Assembly: GCF_039655865.1 (NCBI RefSeq)
Contig: NZ_JBBYXL010000007.1
Span: 62,001 to 126,000, forward strand
Reading direction: 5' to 3'
Length of the DNA: 64,000 nt
From: Prosthecobacter sp. SYSU 5D2
Lineage (GTDB): Bacteria > Verrucomicrobiota > Verrucomicrobiia > Verrucomicrobiales > Verrucomicrobiaceae
This document shows positions 42,955 to 51,640 of this stretch, in pieces; the stretch's first letter is position 1; every line of letters starts with the position of its first letter. The notes under the pieces are model-generated. The model had not been told where the DNA came from, did no database searches, and saw only the letters and a list, made by a program, of their open reading frames with translations. Both the position numbers and the translations under genes were made by a program.

Positions 42955-44388
42955 ATGAACCCTTTTTCTCCCACCCGCCGCCGATTCATCGGACAGTCCG
43001 CCTGCTCGGCGCTGAGCAGTGTGCCGGTGCTAAACACGCTGCTGAATTTAAAGCTGGCCGGCCGTGCGGCCGCCCAGGAGGCCCCGGCGGACTACCGGAC
43101 GCTGGTCTGCATTTTTCTGCACGGCGGCAATGATTCATACAATTGGTTAGTCCCGCGTGACACAGACCGCCATGCCATTTATTCCCAGACCCGCAGCGAG
43201 CTGGCGCTGGGCCTGGGAGATCTGCGGGCGCTGAACCAGGACGGCGGAGACGGGCAGCTTTATGGAATCCATCCCAGTTGTGCCGGATTGCAGGAAATGT
43301 TCAATGGACTGGGCGGGGACACATCGAAAAGGCGGGCGGCCTTTGTGGCCAATGTGGGCACCCTGATCCAGCCGGTGACGAAGGCGCAGTATCTGGCCGA
43401 AACCGTACCGCTGCCACGGGCTCTGTATTCCCACAGCGACCAGACAGACCAGTGGCAGACCTCGGTGCCGCAGGGGCTGACGCAGCTCAGCGGATGGGCG
43501 GGGCGGGCGGCGGATGTGCTGCATGGGACAGTCAATGCAGGCAGCATCTCCATGAACATTTCCCTGGCTGGCAACAACCTCTGGCAGGTGGGCAACAGCA
43601 CGACGCAGTTTGTGGTGACAGACAGCGGAGCACTGACTTTCAGCGGCAGCGACATCGGCGATGAACTGCATCCCATGCGACTGAAGAACGCCGCGCACCG
43701 CAGCATCATCGAGGAGAACTATGCCAGCCTGATGCAGCAGTCCTATGCGCAACTGACGCGCAGCAGCATTGAGCTGCAGGAGTTCTTCCTGGAGCAGTTC
43801 AACAGCTACGATGACAGCGCGGTGGGTAGCCTTTTTCCGGCAGGGAACTGGGTGGCGCAGCAGTTCCGCGCGGCGGCCAAAATGATCGCCCTGCGGACGG
43901 GGCTGGGGCTGCACAGACAGACCTTGTTTTTAAGCTTTGGCGGCTGGGACCATCATGCTGAACTGCTGGAAACGCAGGCGGAAATGCTGGTGCTGCTGGA
44001 CGCGGCACTGGCTGCCTTTCAGCGGGCGCTGGACCAGATGGGCCTGCAAGACAGAGTGGTGACTTATACGGCTTCCGACTTTGGCCGGACGCTGCGCAGC
44101 AACGGGCGCGGCACGGACCACGCCTGGGGCGCCAATGCGCTGGTGATGGGCGGGCCGGTACAGGGCGGGCGCATCTATGGGACCTTCCCCGACCTGACCC
44201 TGGAGGGCCAGGACGATACAGGCTACGGAGGCCGGACCATCCCCACCACCTCCGTGGATGCTTTCTTTGCGGAGATGCTTCAATGGTTTGGCGTGCCAGC
44301 GGCCAGCATGGATCATGTGCTGCCAAACATCGCCAACTTTTATGACGTGCATTCTGCGGTGCCACCGGTCGGTTTTTTGAGGCCATAA
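42955..44388 (+). CDS. DUF1501 exported protein, partner of DUF1800
   Basis: This 477-residue protein starts with a twin-arginine type signal (PTRRRFIGQSACSALSSVPV). It has LVCIFLHGGNDSYNWLVP near the N-terminus, LSFGGWDHHAELLETQAEML, and VTYTASDFGRTLRSNGRGTD near the second metal-binding region. The last two match the metal-ligand segments of the alkaline-phosphatase-type superfamily. It follows the DUF1800 gene by 16 bases, the standard pair order in this lineage. It is clearly different from the DUF1501 protein at 31515 (which pairs with PSD1), so the window holds both known partner types. Confidence 0.88.
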   Translation: MNPFSPTRRRFIGQSACSALSSVPVLNTLLNLKLAGRAAAQEAPADYRTLVCIFLHGGNDSYNWLVPRDTDRHAIYSQTRSELALGLGDLRALNQDGGDGQLYGIHPSCAGLQEMFNGLGGDTSKRRAAFVANVGTLIQPVTKAQYLAETVPLPRALYSHSDQTDQWQTSVPQGLTQLSGWAGRAADVLHGTVNAGSISMNISLAGNNLWQVGNSTTQFVVTDSGALTFSGSDIGDELHPMRLKNAAHRSIIEENYASLMQQSYAQLTRSSIELQEFFLEQFNSYDDSAVGSLFPAGNWVAQQFRAAAKMIALRTGLGLHRQTLFLSFGGWDHHAELLETQAEMLVLLDAALAAFQRALDQMGLQDRVVTYTASDFGRTLRSNGRGTDHAWGANALVMGGPVQGGRIYGTFPDLTLEGQDDTGYGGRTIPTTSVDAFFAEMLQWFGVPAASMDHVLPNIANFYDVHSAVPPVGFLRP

Positions 44389-44466
44389 CACGATCCGGCA
44401 GAGGAAGTGGAGCAAGGAAGAGGCTGGTATTTGCTATTTGAGCAACACCTCATTAAGAAGGGCTCC

Positions 44467-46290
44467 ATGACTCAAGACCAAGTGCTGATCCTGCTCATCC
44501 TGACCGCAACGGTGGGGATGTTTTTATGGGCTAAATGGCGGCATGACATGGTGGCGATGGGCTCCCTGCTGGCCTGTGTGGCGTGCGGGCTGGTGCCTGC
44601 AGAGGTGACCTTTGCAGGTTTCGGCCACCCGGCGGTCATCACGGTGGCGTGTGTGCTGGTGCTGAGCCGGGCTCTCCAAACTACAGGCGCGATTGACCAG
44701 ATCACCCGCCGGCTGATCCCCCGGGACAAGGGGCCGACTTTGACCATCGGCATCCTGACCGGGGTGGCGGCGGTGCTTTCGGCCTTCATGAACAATGTCG
44801 GTGCCCTGGCGCTGCTGATGCCGGTGTCCATCCAGGCGGCACAGCGAAAGGGGCTGCCGCCTGGAAAGATACTGATGCCAGTGGCCTTCGGCTCCATCCT
44901 GGGCGGAATGACGACGCTGATCGGCACGCCGCCAAATTTGATCGTCTCCGGGTTTCGGGCTCAGATGGGCGGGGGCGGGTTTGCCATGTTTGACTTCACC
45001 CCGGTGGGCCTGGCGGTGGCCGGGGCGGGTGTGGTGTTTGTGGCACTGGTGGGCTGGCGGCTGGTCCCTGCACGTGAGCGTTCCGGGGTGGAGGGCTTCG
45101 AGACGGATGCCTACATCACCGAGGCCCGGATCGGCAAAGATGCGAAAGCGGTGGGCAAGACGCTGCGCGAGATAGGACCTCTATTTGATGCGGCAGATGC
45201 ACAGGTCATTGGCATGGTTCGCAATAACTTCCGGGTGACTGTGCCAAACCCGGACCGTATCCTGCAGGAAGGTGACGTCCTGGTCATTGAAGCGGAGCCA
45301 GATAACCTGGCGCATGCACTCAGCTCAGTGGGATTGGAACTGGACGCCATCAAGGACCCCAAGGCGGCCACCGATCCAGAGAAATCGTCAGAAGTTCCAA
45401 ACGCCGAGGGGGAAAGCAAGAAACGGGCGGGTGAGGAAATCTCCCTGATGGAACTGACCGTGCTGCCGGGGACTGACCTGGTTTCGCGCTCAGCAGCGGA
45501 CATCCAGTTGAGGACACGGTTTGGCATCAATCTGCTGGCGCTTTCGCGAAAGGGACAGCGGTCCATCCGCCGGATGCGGTCTGAACCCATTCGTGCAGGA
45601 GACGTGCTGCTAATGCAGGGACCTGCGGACGCCATCCTGGGTTTTGCGAGTGAGTTTGGCTGTGTGCCGCTGGCGGAGCGGGCCATCCGCATTCCGGACA
45701 AACGGGCGGCGCTCATCTCTGCCCTGGTGATGCTGGCGGCGGTGAGCGGGGCCGCACTGGGGCTGCTGCCAGCGGCGATCTCCTTTGCGGCGGGAGTACT
45801 GGCAATGATGTCTTTCCGGGTGGTGTCCCTGAGGAATGTTTACGATGCGGTGGACTGGCCCGTGATCGTACTGCTGGGCGCACTCATCCCTGTGGCCGGG
45901 GCAATGGAGACGACGGGCGCTGCGGATTTGCTCGCACAGATGCTTGTGGCCAATGTGGCGAGCGGCAGCCCGGTCTTTTCACTGGCGCTCCTGCTGATCG
46001 TAACCATGACACTGTCCGACTTCATGAACAATGCGGCCACCGCAGCCGTGATGTGCCCGGTGGCGATCAGCATCGCCGCCGAGCTGGGGGTGAAGAGCGA
46101 CCCCTTCCTGATGGCGGTGGCGCTAGGGGCCTCATGTGCGTTTCTGACGCCGATCGGGCACCAGAACAACACGATTATCCTGGGTCCAGGCGGGTTCCGG
46201 TTTGGCGATTACTGGAAGCTGGGACTGCCGCTGGAGATTCTGGTGATGGTCGTGGCGATCCCGCTGCTGCTGGTGTTCTGGCCGTTGTGA
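44467..46290 (+). CDS. SLC13/DASS-type permease with two TrkA-C domains
   Basis: This 607-residue inner-membrane transporter has helices 1-6 in about residues 1-195, with the re-entrant NNVGALALLMPV region and a GTPPNLIVSG motif. Two RCK_C (TrkA_C) cytoplasmic domains lie at about 215-310 and 330-410, and helices from about 420 to the end contain SDFMNNAATAAVMCPVAI and LTPIGHQNNTIILGPGG. This split layout is that of the SLC13-like permeases related to the CitMHS and sulfate/dicarboxylate carriers. Sodium-coupled uptake of sulfate or dicarboxylates is likely but the substrate is not certain. AAGAAGGG before ATG 44467 is a good ribosome-binding site. It follows the DUF1501 gene by 78 bases. Confidence 0.88.
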   Translation: MTQDQVLILLILTATVGMFLWAKWRHDMVAMGSLLACVACGLVPAEVTFAGFGHPAVITVACVLVLSRALQTTGAIDQITRRLIPRDKGPTLTIGILTGVAAVLSAFMNNVGALALLMPVSIQAAQRKGLPPGKILMPVAFGSILGGMTTLIGTPPNLIVSGFRAQMGGGGFAMFDFTPVGLAVAGAGVVFVALVGWRLVPARERSGVEGFETDAYITEARIGKDAKAVGKTLREIGPLFDAADAQVIGMVRNNFRVTVPNPDRILQEGDVLVIEAEPDNLAHALSSVGLELDAIKDPKAATDPEKSSEVPNAEGESKKRAGEEISLMELTVLPGTDLVSRSAADIQLRTRFGINLLALSRKGQRSIRRMRSEPIRAGDVLLMQGPADAILGFASEFGCVPLAERAIRIPDKRAALISALVMLAAVSGAALGLLPAAISFAAGVLAMMSFRVVSLRNVYDAVDWPVIVLLGALIPVAGAMETTGAADLLAQMLVANVASGSPVFSLALLLIVTMTLSDFMNNAATAAVMCPVAISIAAELGVKSDPFLMAVALGASCAFLTPIGHQNNTIILGPGGFRFGDYWKLGLPLEILVMVVAIPLLLVFWPL

Positions 46291-46336
46291 GGCGCGGCGA
46301 CTTGGGGAATGGGGCGCCATCGGGGAAAGCCGGATA

Positions 46337-46385
46337 GTTCTGCGAGCGGGCTGATGCGGGACCGCGAGCCTGTTTTCCGCAGAAC
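46337..46385. terminator. Possible terminator hairpin between convergent genes
   Basis: GTTCTGCG at 46337 pairs with CGCAGAAC at 46378 around a 33-base structured loop. It lies between the permease and the FG-GAP gene. There is no T-run, so it is only a candidate. Confidence 0.3.
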
Positions 46386-46416
46386 ACATACCGGCCTACG
46401 GATGGCAGGGAGGCCG

Positions 46417-48684
46417 TTACTTCCTGACGTAGAGGAGGAGCCGGTCGTGGACAAGGAGGGCGAGGTCGAGCCGGCCATCGCCATTGAGGTCAATGGCGGT
46501 GTAGTCGTGAGGCTCGCTGACGAGACCGGTTTTGCCACGATACTGAGGGTCGGTTTCGAAGACGCGGAAGTAGAGGGCGCTGGTCCAGGTGTGGGGCATT
46601 TGGGGATCGGCCTGGAGGATCTCAAGCACGCGGCTTTTACCGGAATCCACCAGCATGAGGTCATCGGTGCCGGCATTGGTGAAGGGAGCGATGAGGAGGT
46701 CGGTGGCGGAGGTGTCCTTCAGCTCGCTGTCCAGGGTAGTTATGGTCTCCAGCTTGAGGGCGCGGCCATGGAGCGGGGTGATTTCAAAGCTGGTTTTGGA
46801 GATGAGGAGGAGGCCGACGTCCTGGCCGGTGGTGATGAGATGGGTTTCATCCGGAGTGAGGCTGGACAGTGCGTGGGTATGGCTGGCTCGATAGACGGCA
46901 TCGCTGCCAGGGGTCATCTCATACAATTTGCCATTGGCCGTATCCGCCAGGAGGACGGTGGGGCGGTCCTGCCCGGGAAGGCTGATGACGGAGCTGATCT
47001 GGGCGGTGGAATCGGGCGCGTTGAACTGCTCCACCGTCACAGCCTTGCCATCCGTCCCGATGCGGAAGGCGCGGGCGATCTGGTCCCGGGCGATGATGAT
47101 CTCCGGCTTGCCATCGCCATCCAGATCGGCGGTGCTGAAGGCGGTGGGGGCAAGCTTGTTGAGTAAATTGTCCGGGAGGCCTTCGGCACGCTTGAAGGGG
47201 GTTTTGGCATCCTTCTGACTGAGCAGAAGCTGCATGGAGGCGATGGGTGAAAAGACGGCGAGATCCCCCAGGCCGTCCTGGTTGGCATCGACAATGCGCA
47301 GGCCGTTGGGCTTGATGGGCGAGCTCGGAAGTTCCTGGGCAGTGGGGACGAATTTTTTCTCTGCGGCATTCCAGCGCAGGGACAGGAGGCTGATCTTGCT
47401 TTTGACCTCGGTGAGGGCCAGCACCGCAGGCTGGGCTGCCTCCCCCACGCGTCCAGTTTGGAGAGTGAGCAGGGTGTCCGGGGTCTGATGGATGACCTCC
47501 GGATAAGTGAGACGGTTTTTCCGCCAGCGGGACAGGCCAATGCTTTTTTCCGCCGGGCTGAGGATGAGAAGCTCGGCTTTGCCATCGGCATCCACATCAG
47601 CGATGTCAAGACCGTCAATACCGCTGAGAGCGGGAAACTCACGTCCCTCCGCAAAGGTGCCGCCTGGACGGCCGGCGAAGAACCAGAGGCGGGCGTTTTT
47701 GGGTTCGGCAAGGACGACATCCTGGATGCCGTCACCATTCAGGTCGCCATAGGCAGTGGCCCCTCCTTTGCTGCCGGTGGAGGGCATGGCGTGGCGGATG
47801 GTGGCGGCGCGGTCGGAATCCGGCTCGGTGGCGGCGGTGGTGAGACGGGAGATTTCCACCATGCCTGTGTCCTTGCGGATCCAGGCGAGACCGGTTTCTT
47901 TACCCAGACGGACAGGATGGACCCAGCAGCGGCTTTCCGGCATTTCCAGACGCCACTCTTCCCCAAAACTGGTGCCGCTTTTTTGCAGGCGGACCCAGAG
48001 GGCATCCGCATCTGGTGCGGTATAAAACAGGTCCGTTTTGCCATCGCCATTCAGATCCCCAAAACGGAGCCCCCCACAACCGCTCTCGCCCAGAACGTAG
48101 GTTTTGGGTTCGCTCCAGGTGCCTGGAGAATCTTGCAGCCAGAGCATGAGCCGGGTCTCCGTGAGGAGGGCGAGATCATGGCGACCGTCACCGTTGAGAT
48201 CCACCGCGAGGAGGACATCGGAATCATCGGCGGTGGAATCGAGGACAAACTCCTTTTTCTGGCTCCAGTCGCCGGGCTTGCCCTGGGTGCGCAGCACGAG
48301 CTTGTCCTGGTCCGTCGTGTAGGCGATGTCCGGGCGGCCGTCGCCATTCCAGTCCCCCACAGCCAATGACCAGGCGCTGTGTCCGATGACGAGGGGTTCT
48401 TTTTTGAGGCGGGAAATTTCCAGCACGGGATTCCAGCGGTCCGTGCGGGACATGCGCTCCGGCTGGCCGGGCTGCGGGCCGTCCTTGCGCTGAAGCAGGA
48501 ACTCAATACGGGCACGGTCCTGGTTGAGGAGGACAAGGTCTTGCAAGCCGTCTCCATTAAAATCACCGGCGCGCGGGCTGGAGGTGTTCCAGTCCAGCTT
48601 GAGGACCTCCGGGCCGTCAAAATAGAGGCCGGAGGGCTCCGCAGCCTGAACGCTGAGGGCGGCGAGGAGAAGGAGGCGGAGCAT
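46417..48684 (-). CDS. Secreted FG-GAP/VCBS beta-propeller protein
   Basis: This 755-residue protein has a signal peptide (LRLLLLAALSVQAAEP, about 1-17). It then has about nine repeats with the DxNxDGxxD calcium-binding loop (DFNGDGLQDLVLL, DWNGDGRPDIAYT, DLNGDGRHDLALL, DLNGDGKTDLFYT, DLNGDGIQDVVLA, DVDADGKAELLIL, DANQDGLGDLAVF, DLDGDGKPEIIIA, DLNGDGRLDLALL). These fold as a beta-propeller and usually mediate extracellular binding. There is no catalytic domain. The ATG at 48684 is preferred over an upstream extension that reads into the previous gene's opposite frame. It is the last of three genes with a serine protease and a DUF3352-like protein upstream, 46 bases away. Confidence 0.87.
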   Translation of the reverse strand: MLRLLLLAALSVQAAEPSGLYFDGPEVLKLDWNTSSPRAGDFNGDGLQDLVLLNQDRARIEFLLQRKDGPQPGQPERMSRTDRWNPVLEISRLKKEPLVIGHSAWSLAVGDWNGDGRPDIAYTTDQDKLVLRTQGKPGDWSQKKEFVLDSTADDSDVLLAVDLNGDGRHDLALLTETRLMLWLQDSPGTWSEPKTYVLGESGCGGLRFGDLNGDGKTDLFYTAPDADALWVRLQKSGTSFGEEWRLEMPESRCWVHPVRLGKETGLAWIRKDTGMVEISRLTTAATEPDSDRAATIRHAMPSTGSKGGATAYGDLNGDGIQDVVLAEPKNARLWFFAGRPGGTFAEGREFPALSGIDGLDIADVDADGKAELLILSPAEKSIGLSRWRKNRLTYPEVIHQTPDTLLTLQTGRVGEAAQPAVLALTEVKSKISLLSLRWNAAEKKFVPTAQELPSSPIKPNGLRIVDANQDGLGDLAVFSPIASMQLLLSQKDAKTPFKRAEGLPDNLLNKLAPTAFSTADLDGDGKPEIIIARDQIARAFRIGTDGKAVTVEQFNAPDSTAQISSVISLPGQDRPTVLLADTANGKLYEMTPGSDAVYRASHTHALSSLTPDETHLITTGQDVGLLLISKTSFEITPLHGRALKLETITTLDSELKDTSATDLLIAPFTNAGTDDLMLVDSGKSRVLEILQADPQMPHTWTSALYFRVFETDPQYRGKTGLVSEPHDYTAIDLNGDGRLDLALLVHDRLLLYVRK

Positions 48685-48730
48685 AATGGAGGGAATCAAG
48701 GAGAGGCACGCTCTTGCGAGCGCGGCTACA

Positions 48731-50557
48731 TCAAGGAGCTGCGACAGGGGTGGTGACGCTGCGGTAATGGATGGCATCTGCCGGGCTGTAATAACCGCTG
48801 ATGCTGGTACCGAAGTAACGCTTCCACATGTCATCAGACGGGGTGGCGTTGGGGTCGAACCATTCTTGGGCCTCGTCTTCTGCAGCATCCTCGGTGATGC
48901 CGGATCCAGGACCTTTGCCTTTGCCCTTTTTGGTCTTGGATTTTTTCTTGGTCTTCTTGGCAGCCTGGTCCTGGACCATACCCATGGCATCCACAATGAC
49001 CTTCATCATCTTACCGCCATCGGCGATGCCGAGGCCGGAATAACCTGCAGGCAGCCGGCCAATGAGGTCCTGGACACGGTCATTTTCCCAAATGCTGGGA
49101 CCGACAGGCTCCTTCATGCGCGCGAGGATTTTTTTCAGCAGCGCCTGGGGTCCGGTGCTGAAAAGGAAATAGTCATCCGTGAGGCAGAAGGCCAGCTCAG
49201 TGCCACCTGGCTGGGCATTGGCGGACTTCATGACATTGATCTGCGAGCCCATGTATTCAATCTCCTCAAAGGCGGCAAAACCGCCACCGGCAAAGCGCTT
49301 CACGCCCTCCAGAGCACCGCCGAAACGCTCGCGGTCCTTGACCTTGAAAGCGAGCACCTGGCTCTGCTTGTCCAGAGTACCGTCTGTGACCTCAACGTAT
49401 TCGCTGTCGAGGCTGGCAAAGAAGTCATCGCGGAGGTTGATGCCGGCCTGGGCTTCGGCACCGCCAAGCTGCATGGTGGCCATGGCGGCGATGGGGCCGA
49501 GCTTGTTGATCATGCCAAGGAGGTTGTCCCAAAGGTCCACCATGCTGTAGCGCATAACACTGCCGCTGAGCACGCCGGCGGGGATGAATGCAGGCAGGTT
49601 GACCTCTCCATCAGTGCCGCGCATGAGGTTGACCAGACCTGCGGGCTTCTCAGGATGCAGCACGGCCATTTCCATGCGGGACTGCTCATCGGTGATGTCC
49701 AGGACGAGGGCGAGGGACTGCAACTCCTCCACCCCCAGGGCGGCGATGATGGAATCCGGGGTGACGGGCATGGCGCTTTCTGAGCTGGAAGCGGCGGCCT
49801 TGGCGGCGGCAACTGCCCATTCTATGAGGATCTCGCCATTCATATAAACGAGAACATCGGTGTGGCCCCCGGTGAGCGCAGCCAGGCGCACCAAGTGGCT
49901 GTTGACCACTTCCGAGCCTTCGCCAGAGCCGCTTTTCAGGGCGGTGATGAGATAGGCCATGTCTTTCAGAGACGGAGCCTCAATGAGGGTGCCATCCACA
50001 AAAGCGTAGCCGTCCGCCCAGCCTTCTTCGGCATCATCTGCCGCCGCGAGGATGTGGATCGTGACACCGGAGACATCCTGCGTGCGCAGTTTCAGCGTGT
50101 CGTCCTCCTTGATGGCAGCCTCCACATCGCGGGATTTCATTTCCTCCAGCTCTTTCTCCCGGCCTGTGGCATCGCTGAGGGAGCAAAGGGGTGGTTTTTC
50201 ACCGGTGAAATCTTCAGGGCCATCACCCATAAAAAAGGCCATGCTGGCACCGGGGTAGCGGGAGAGGGTATCACGGAGGCCTTCGCCGCCATTTTCTTTA
50301 AAAGCCTTGTCCCAGGGGGCCTCGCCATCCTGCATCATCGGGGCGGTCCATTTTTTAAACTCCTCGTCCTCCATGAGCTTGGCGAAGCTGCTTTTGTCCC
50401 AGTCGGCGATGAGCTCGGGGACATCTTTGATGGCGATGACGCCGACGGTGTTGTTGGGAAGGAGCTTGAACCAGTCGTCCAGCTTGTCCGCACGGGCGGT
50501 AAAGGTGCAGGCCAGGCTGAGCAAGGCAAAAAGGGTGTGGAAAGGGGGGCGTCTCAT
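48731..50557 (-). CDS. Secreted DUF3352-like protein with a lysine-rich segment
   Basis: This 608-residue protein has a signal peptide (about 1-23, TLFALLSLACTFTARA). The body reads like DUF3352-type proteins (KLDDWFKLLPNNTVGVIAIK, and later repeated LxVxxxD stretches). I cannot confirm the family, and no catalytic motif is visible. Near residues 530-555 is a striking basic run (KKTKKKSKTKKGKGKGPG) followed by an acidic stretch, a likely disordered tether. Its start overlaps the stop of the protease gene by four bases. A protease-scaffold-propeller operon suggests an envelope quality-control or adhesion assembly, as inference. Confidence 0.8.
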   Translation of the reverse strand: MRRPPFHTLFALLSLACTFTARADKLDDWFKLLPNNTVGVIAIKDVPELIADWDKSSFAKLMEDEEFKKWTAPMMQDGEAPWDKAFKENGGEGLRDTLSRYPGASMAFFMGDGPEDFTGEKPPLCSLSDATGREKELEEMKSRDVEAAIKEDDTLKLRTQDVSGVTIHILAAADDAEEGWADGYAFVDGTLIEAPSLKDMAYLITALKSGSGEGSEVVNSHLVRLAALTGGHTDVLVYMNGEILIEWAVAAAKAAASSSESAMPVTPDSIIAALGVEELQSLALVLDITDEQSRMEMAVLHPEKPAGLVNLMRGTDGEVNLPAFIPAGVLSGSVMRYSMVDLWDNLLGMINKLGPIAAMATMQLGGAEAQAGINLRDDFFASLDSEYVEVTDGTLDKQSQVLAFKVKDRERFGGALEGVKRFAGGGFAAFEEIEYMGSQINVMKSANAQPGGTELAFCLTDDYFLFSTGPQALLKKILARMKEPVGPSIWENDRVQDLIGRLPAGYSGLGIADGGKMMKVIVDAMGMVQDQAAKKTKKKSKTKKGKGKGPGSGITEDAAEDEAQEWFDPNATPSDDMWKRYFGTSISGYYSPADAIHYRSVTTPVAAP

Positions 50558-51534
50558 GACTGGGGGTCTTGGGGTTTAGGAGATTTGGCAGAGGCTGGGG
50601 CCGGGGGACTGAGGTAACGGAAGCCGCTGTTGGGATTGCGCGGGTCGAAAGCAAAAGCATCCCGGTTTTTCAGGAATTGTTTCAGCAAGTTGGCAGGAAT
50701 GGAAAAGCCGAGGCCCTCCACGCCCACACCGGCGAGCTTCATGTTATTAACGCCCACCACCTCCCCCCGGGCATTGAAAAGGGGGCCGCCGGAATTGCCT
50801 GGATTGATCTGGGTGGTGCTCTGGATGGACCAGGCACCGCGGGTCTCGCGTGCGCGCACACTGACGATGCCCTGGGAAACGGAACGCTCCAGCCCCAGGG
50901 GGCTGCCGATGGCAAAAACCGGCTGGCCCTGCGTGAGCAGATCCGAATCGCCCAGCGGCACAAAGGACAGCTTTTTTGCGGCAACATCATCAATTTGCAG
51001 GATGGCGAGATCCAGGAAACCGTTCATGGCGATGATGCGGATCTTGGGGAACACTTGCTTTTCCAGGCCGCCATTTTTCTCGCGATAGACGACCACGGAA
51101 ATTTCGCGCTCTCCGGCGATGACGTGCTGGTTGGTGACAACGTGGCCGAGGCGGTTGATGATGAAGCCGGAGCCAAGGCCGGAAGAGGTCTGGATCTGCA
51201 CGACGGCTTCACCGACTCTCAGGACATTTTTATCCATGGGCAGAGGCTCCCTGCCAGGCTCGACAAAATACATGTCCTCTCCCTGGACGACGCTGGCGGC
51301 GGCCTGCTTCTGCGGACCGGTGACTTCCTGGGCGGCGATCTCCTGCCGGGGGACGTTCAAGACGGTAAAACCGAGGTCCAGCATGAGGACGTCATCCCGC
51401 TCGCGCAGGATCTCTCCCTGCACCTGGGCACCGTTTTTGAGAGTGACCTTGACGGGCGGGGCTGCAAAAATGGCGCTGCCTGCAACGCTGATAAAGAGCG
51501 CTCCCCAAATACCCCTGGTCCTTTTTATGATCAC
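50554..51534 (-). CDS. Trypsin-like serine protease of the HtrA/DegP group, without PDZ domain
   Basis: The protein has 326 residues. The GTG at 51534 starts a signal-like hydrophobic segment (WGALFISVAGSAIFAAP); a longer reading frame upstream is non-coding in character. A short beta domain (about 28-70, LKNGAQVQGEILRERDD) precedes the protease domain, which carries the catalytic triad H137 in VVTNQHVIAG, D175 in NGFLDLAILQI and S248 in INPGNSGGPLF. The protein stops soon after with a proline-rich end instead of a PDZ domain, so regulation must differ from DegP. It overlaps the DUF3352-like gene by four bases. Its upstream neighbour glnD is 106 bases away. Confidence 0.86.
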   Translation of the reverse strand: MIIKRTRGIWGALFISVAGSAIFAAPPVKVTLKNGAQVQGEILRERDDVLMLDLGFTVLNVPRQEIAAQEVTGPQKQAAASVVQGEDMYFVEPGREPLPMDKNVLRVGEAVVQIQTSSGLGSGFIINRLGHVVTNQHVIAGEREISVVVYREKNGGLEKQVFPKIRIIAMNGFLDLAILQIDDVAAKKLSFVPLGDSDLLTQGQPVFAIGSPLGLERSVSQGIVSVRARETRGAWSIQSTTQINPGNSGGPLFNARGEVVGVNNMKLAGVGVEGLGFSIPANLLKQFLKNRDAFAFDPRNPNSGFRYLSPPAPASAKSPKPQDPQS

Positions 51535-51640
51535 GGGTCGGGAGGTTAGCGAGAGGCAGGCGGGATACGAGGATTTTGTGTAGAAAAACGCGTTTATTGG
51601 GGTCCGGGTCCCAGATGCGTGCCAAATTTCACCGCCTTCG

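Noticed and set aside
46417..48996. N-terminal extension of the FG-GAP protein to 48996
   Set aside because: The first 104 residues are arginine/proline-rich, read through the neighbouring gene on another frame, and precede a perfect signal peptide at 48684.
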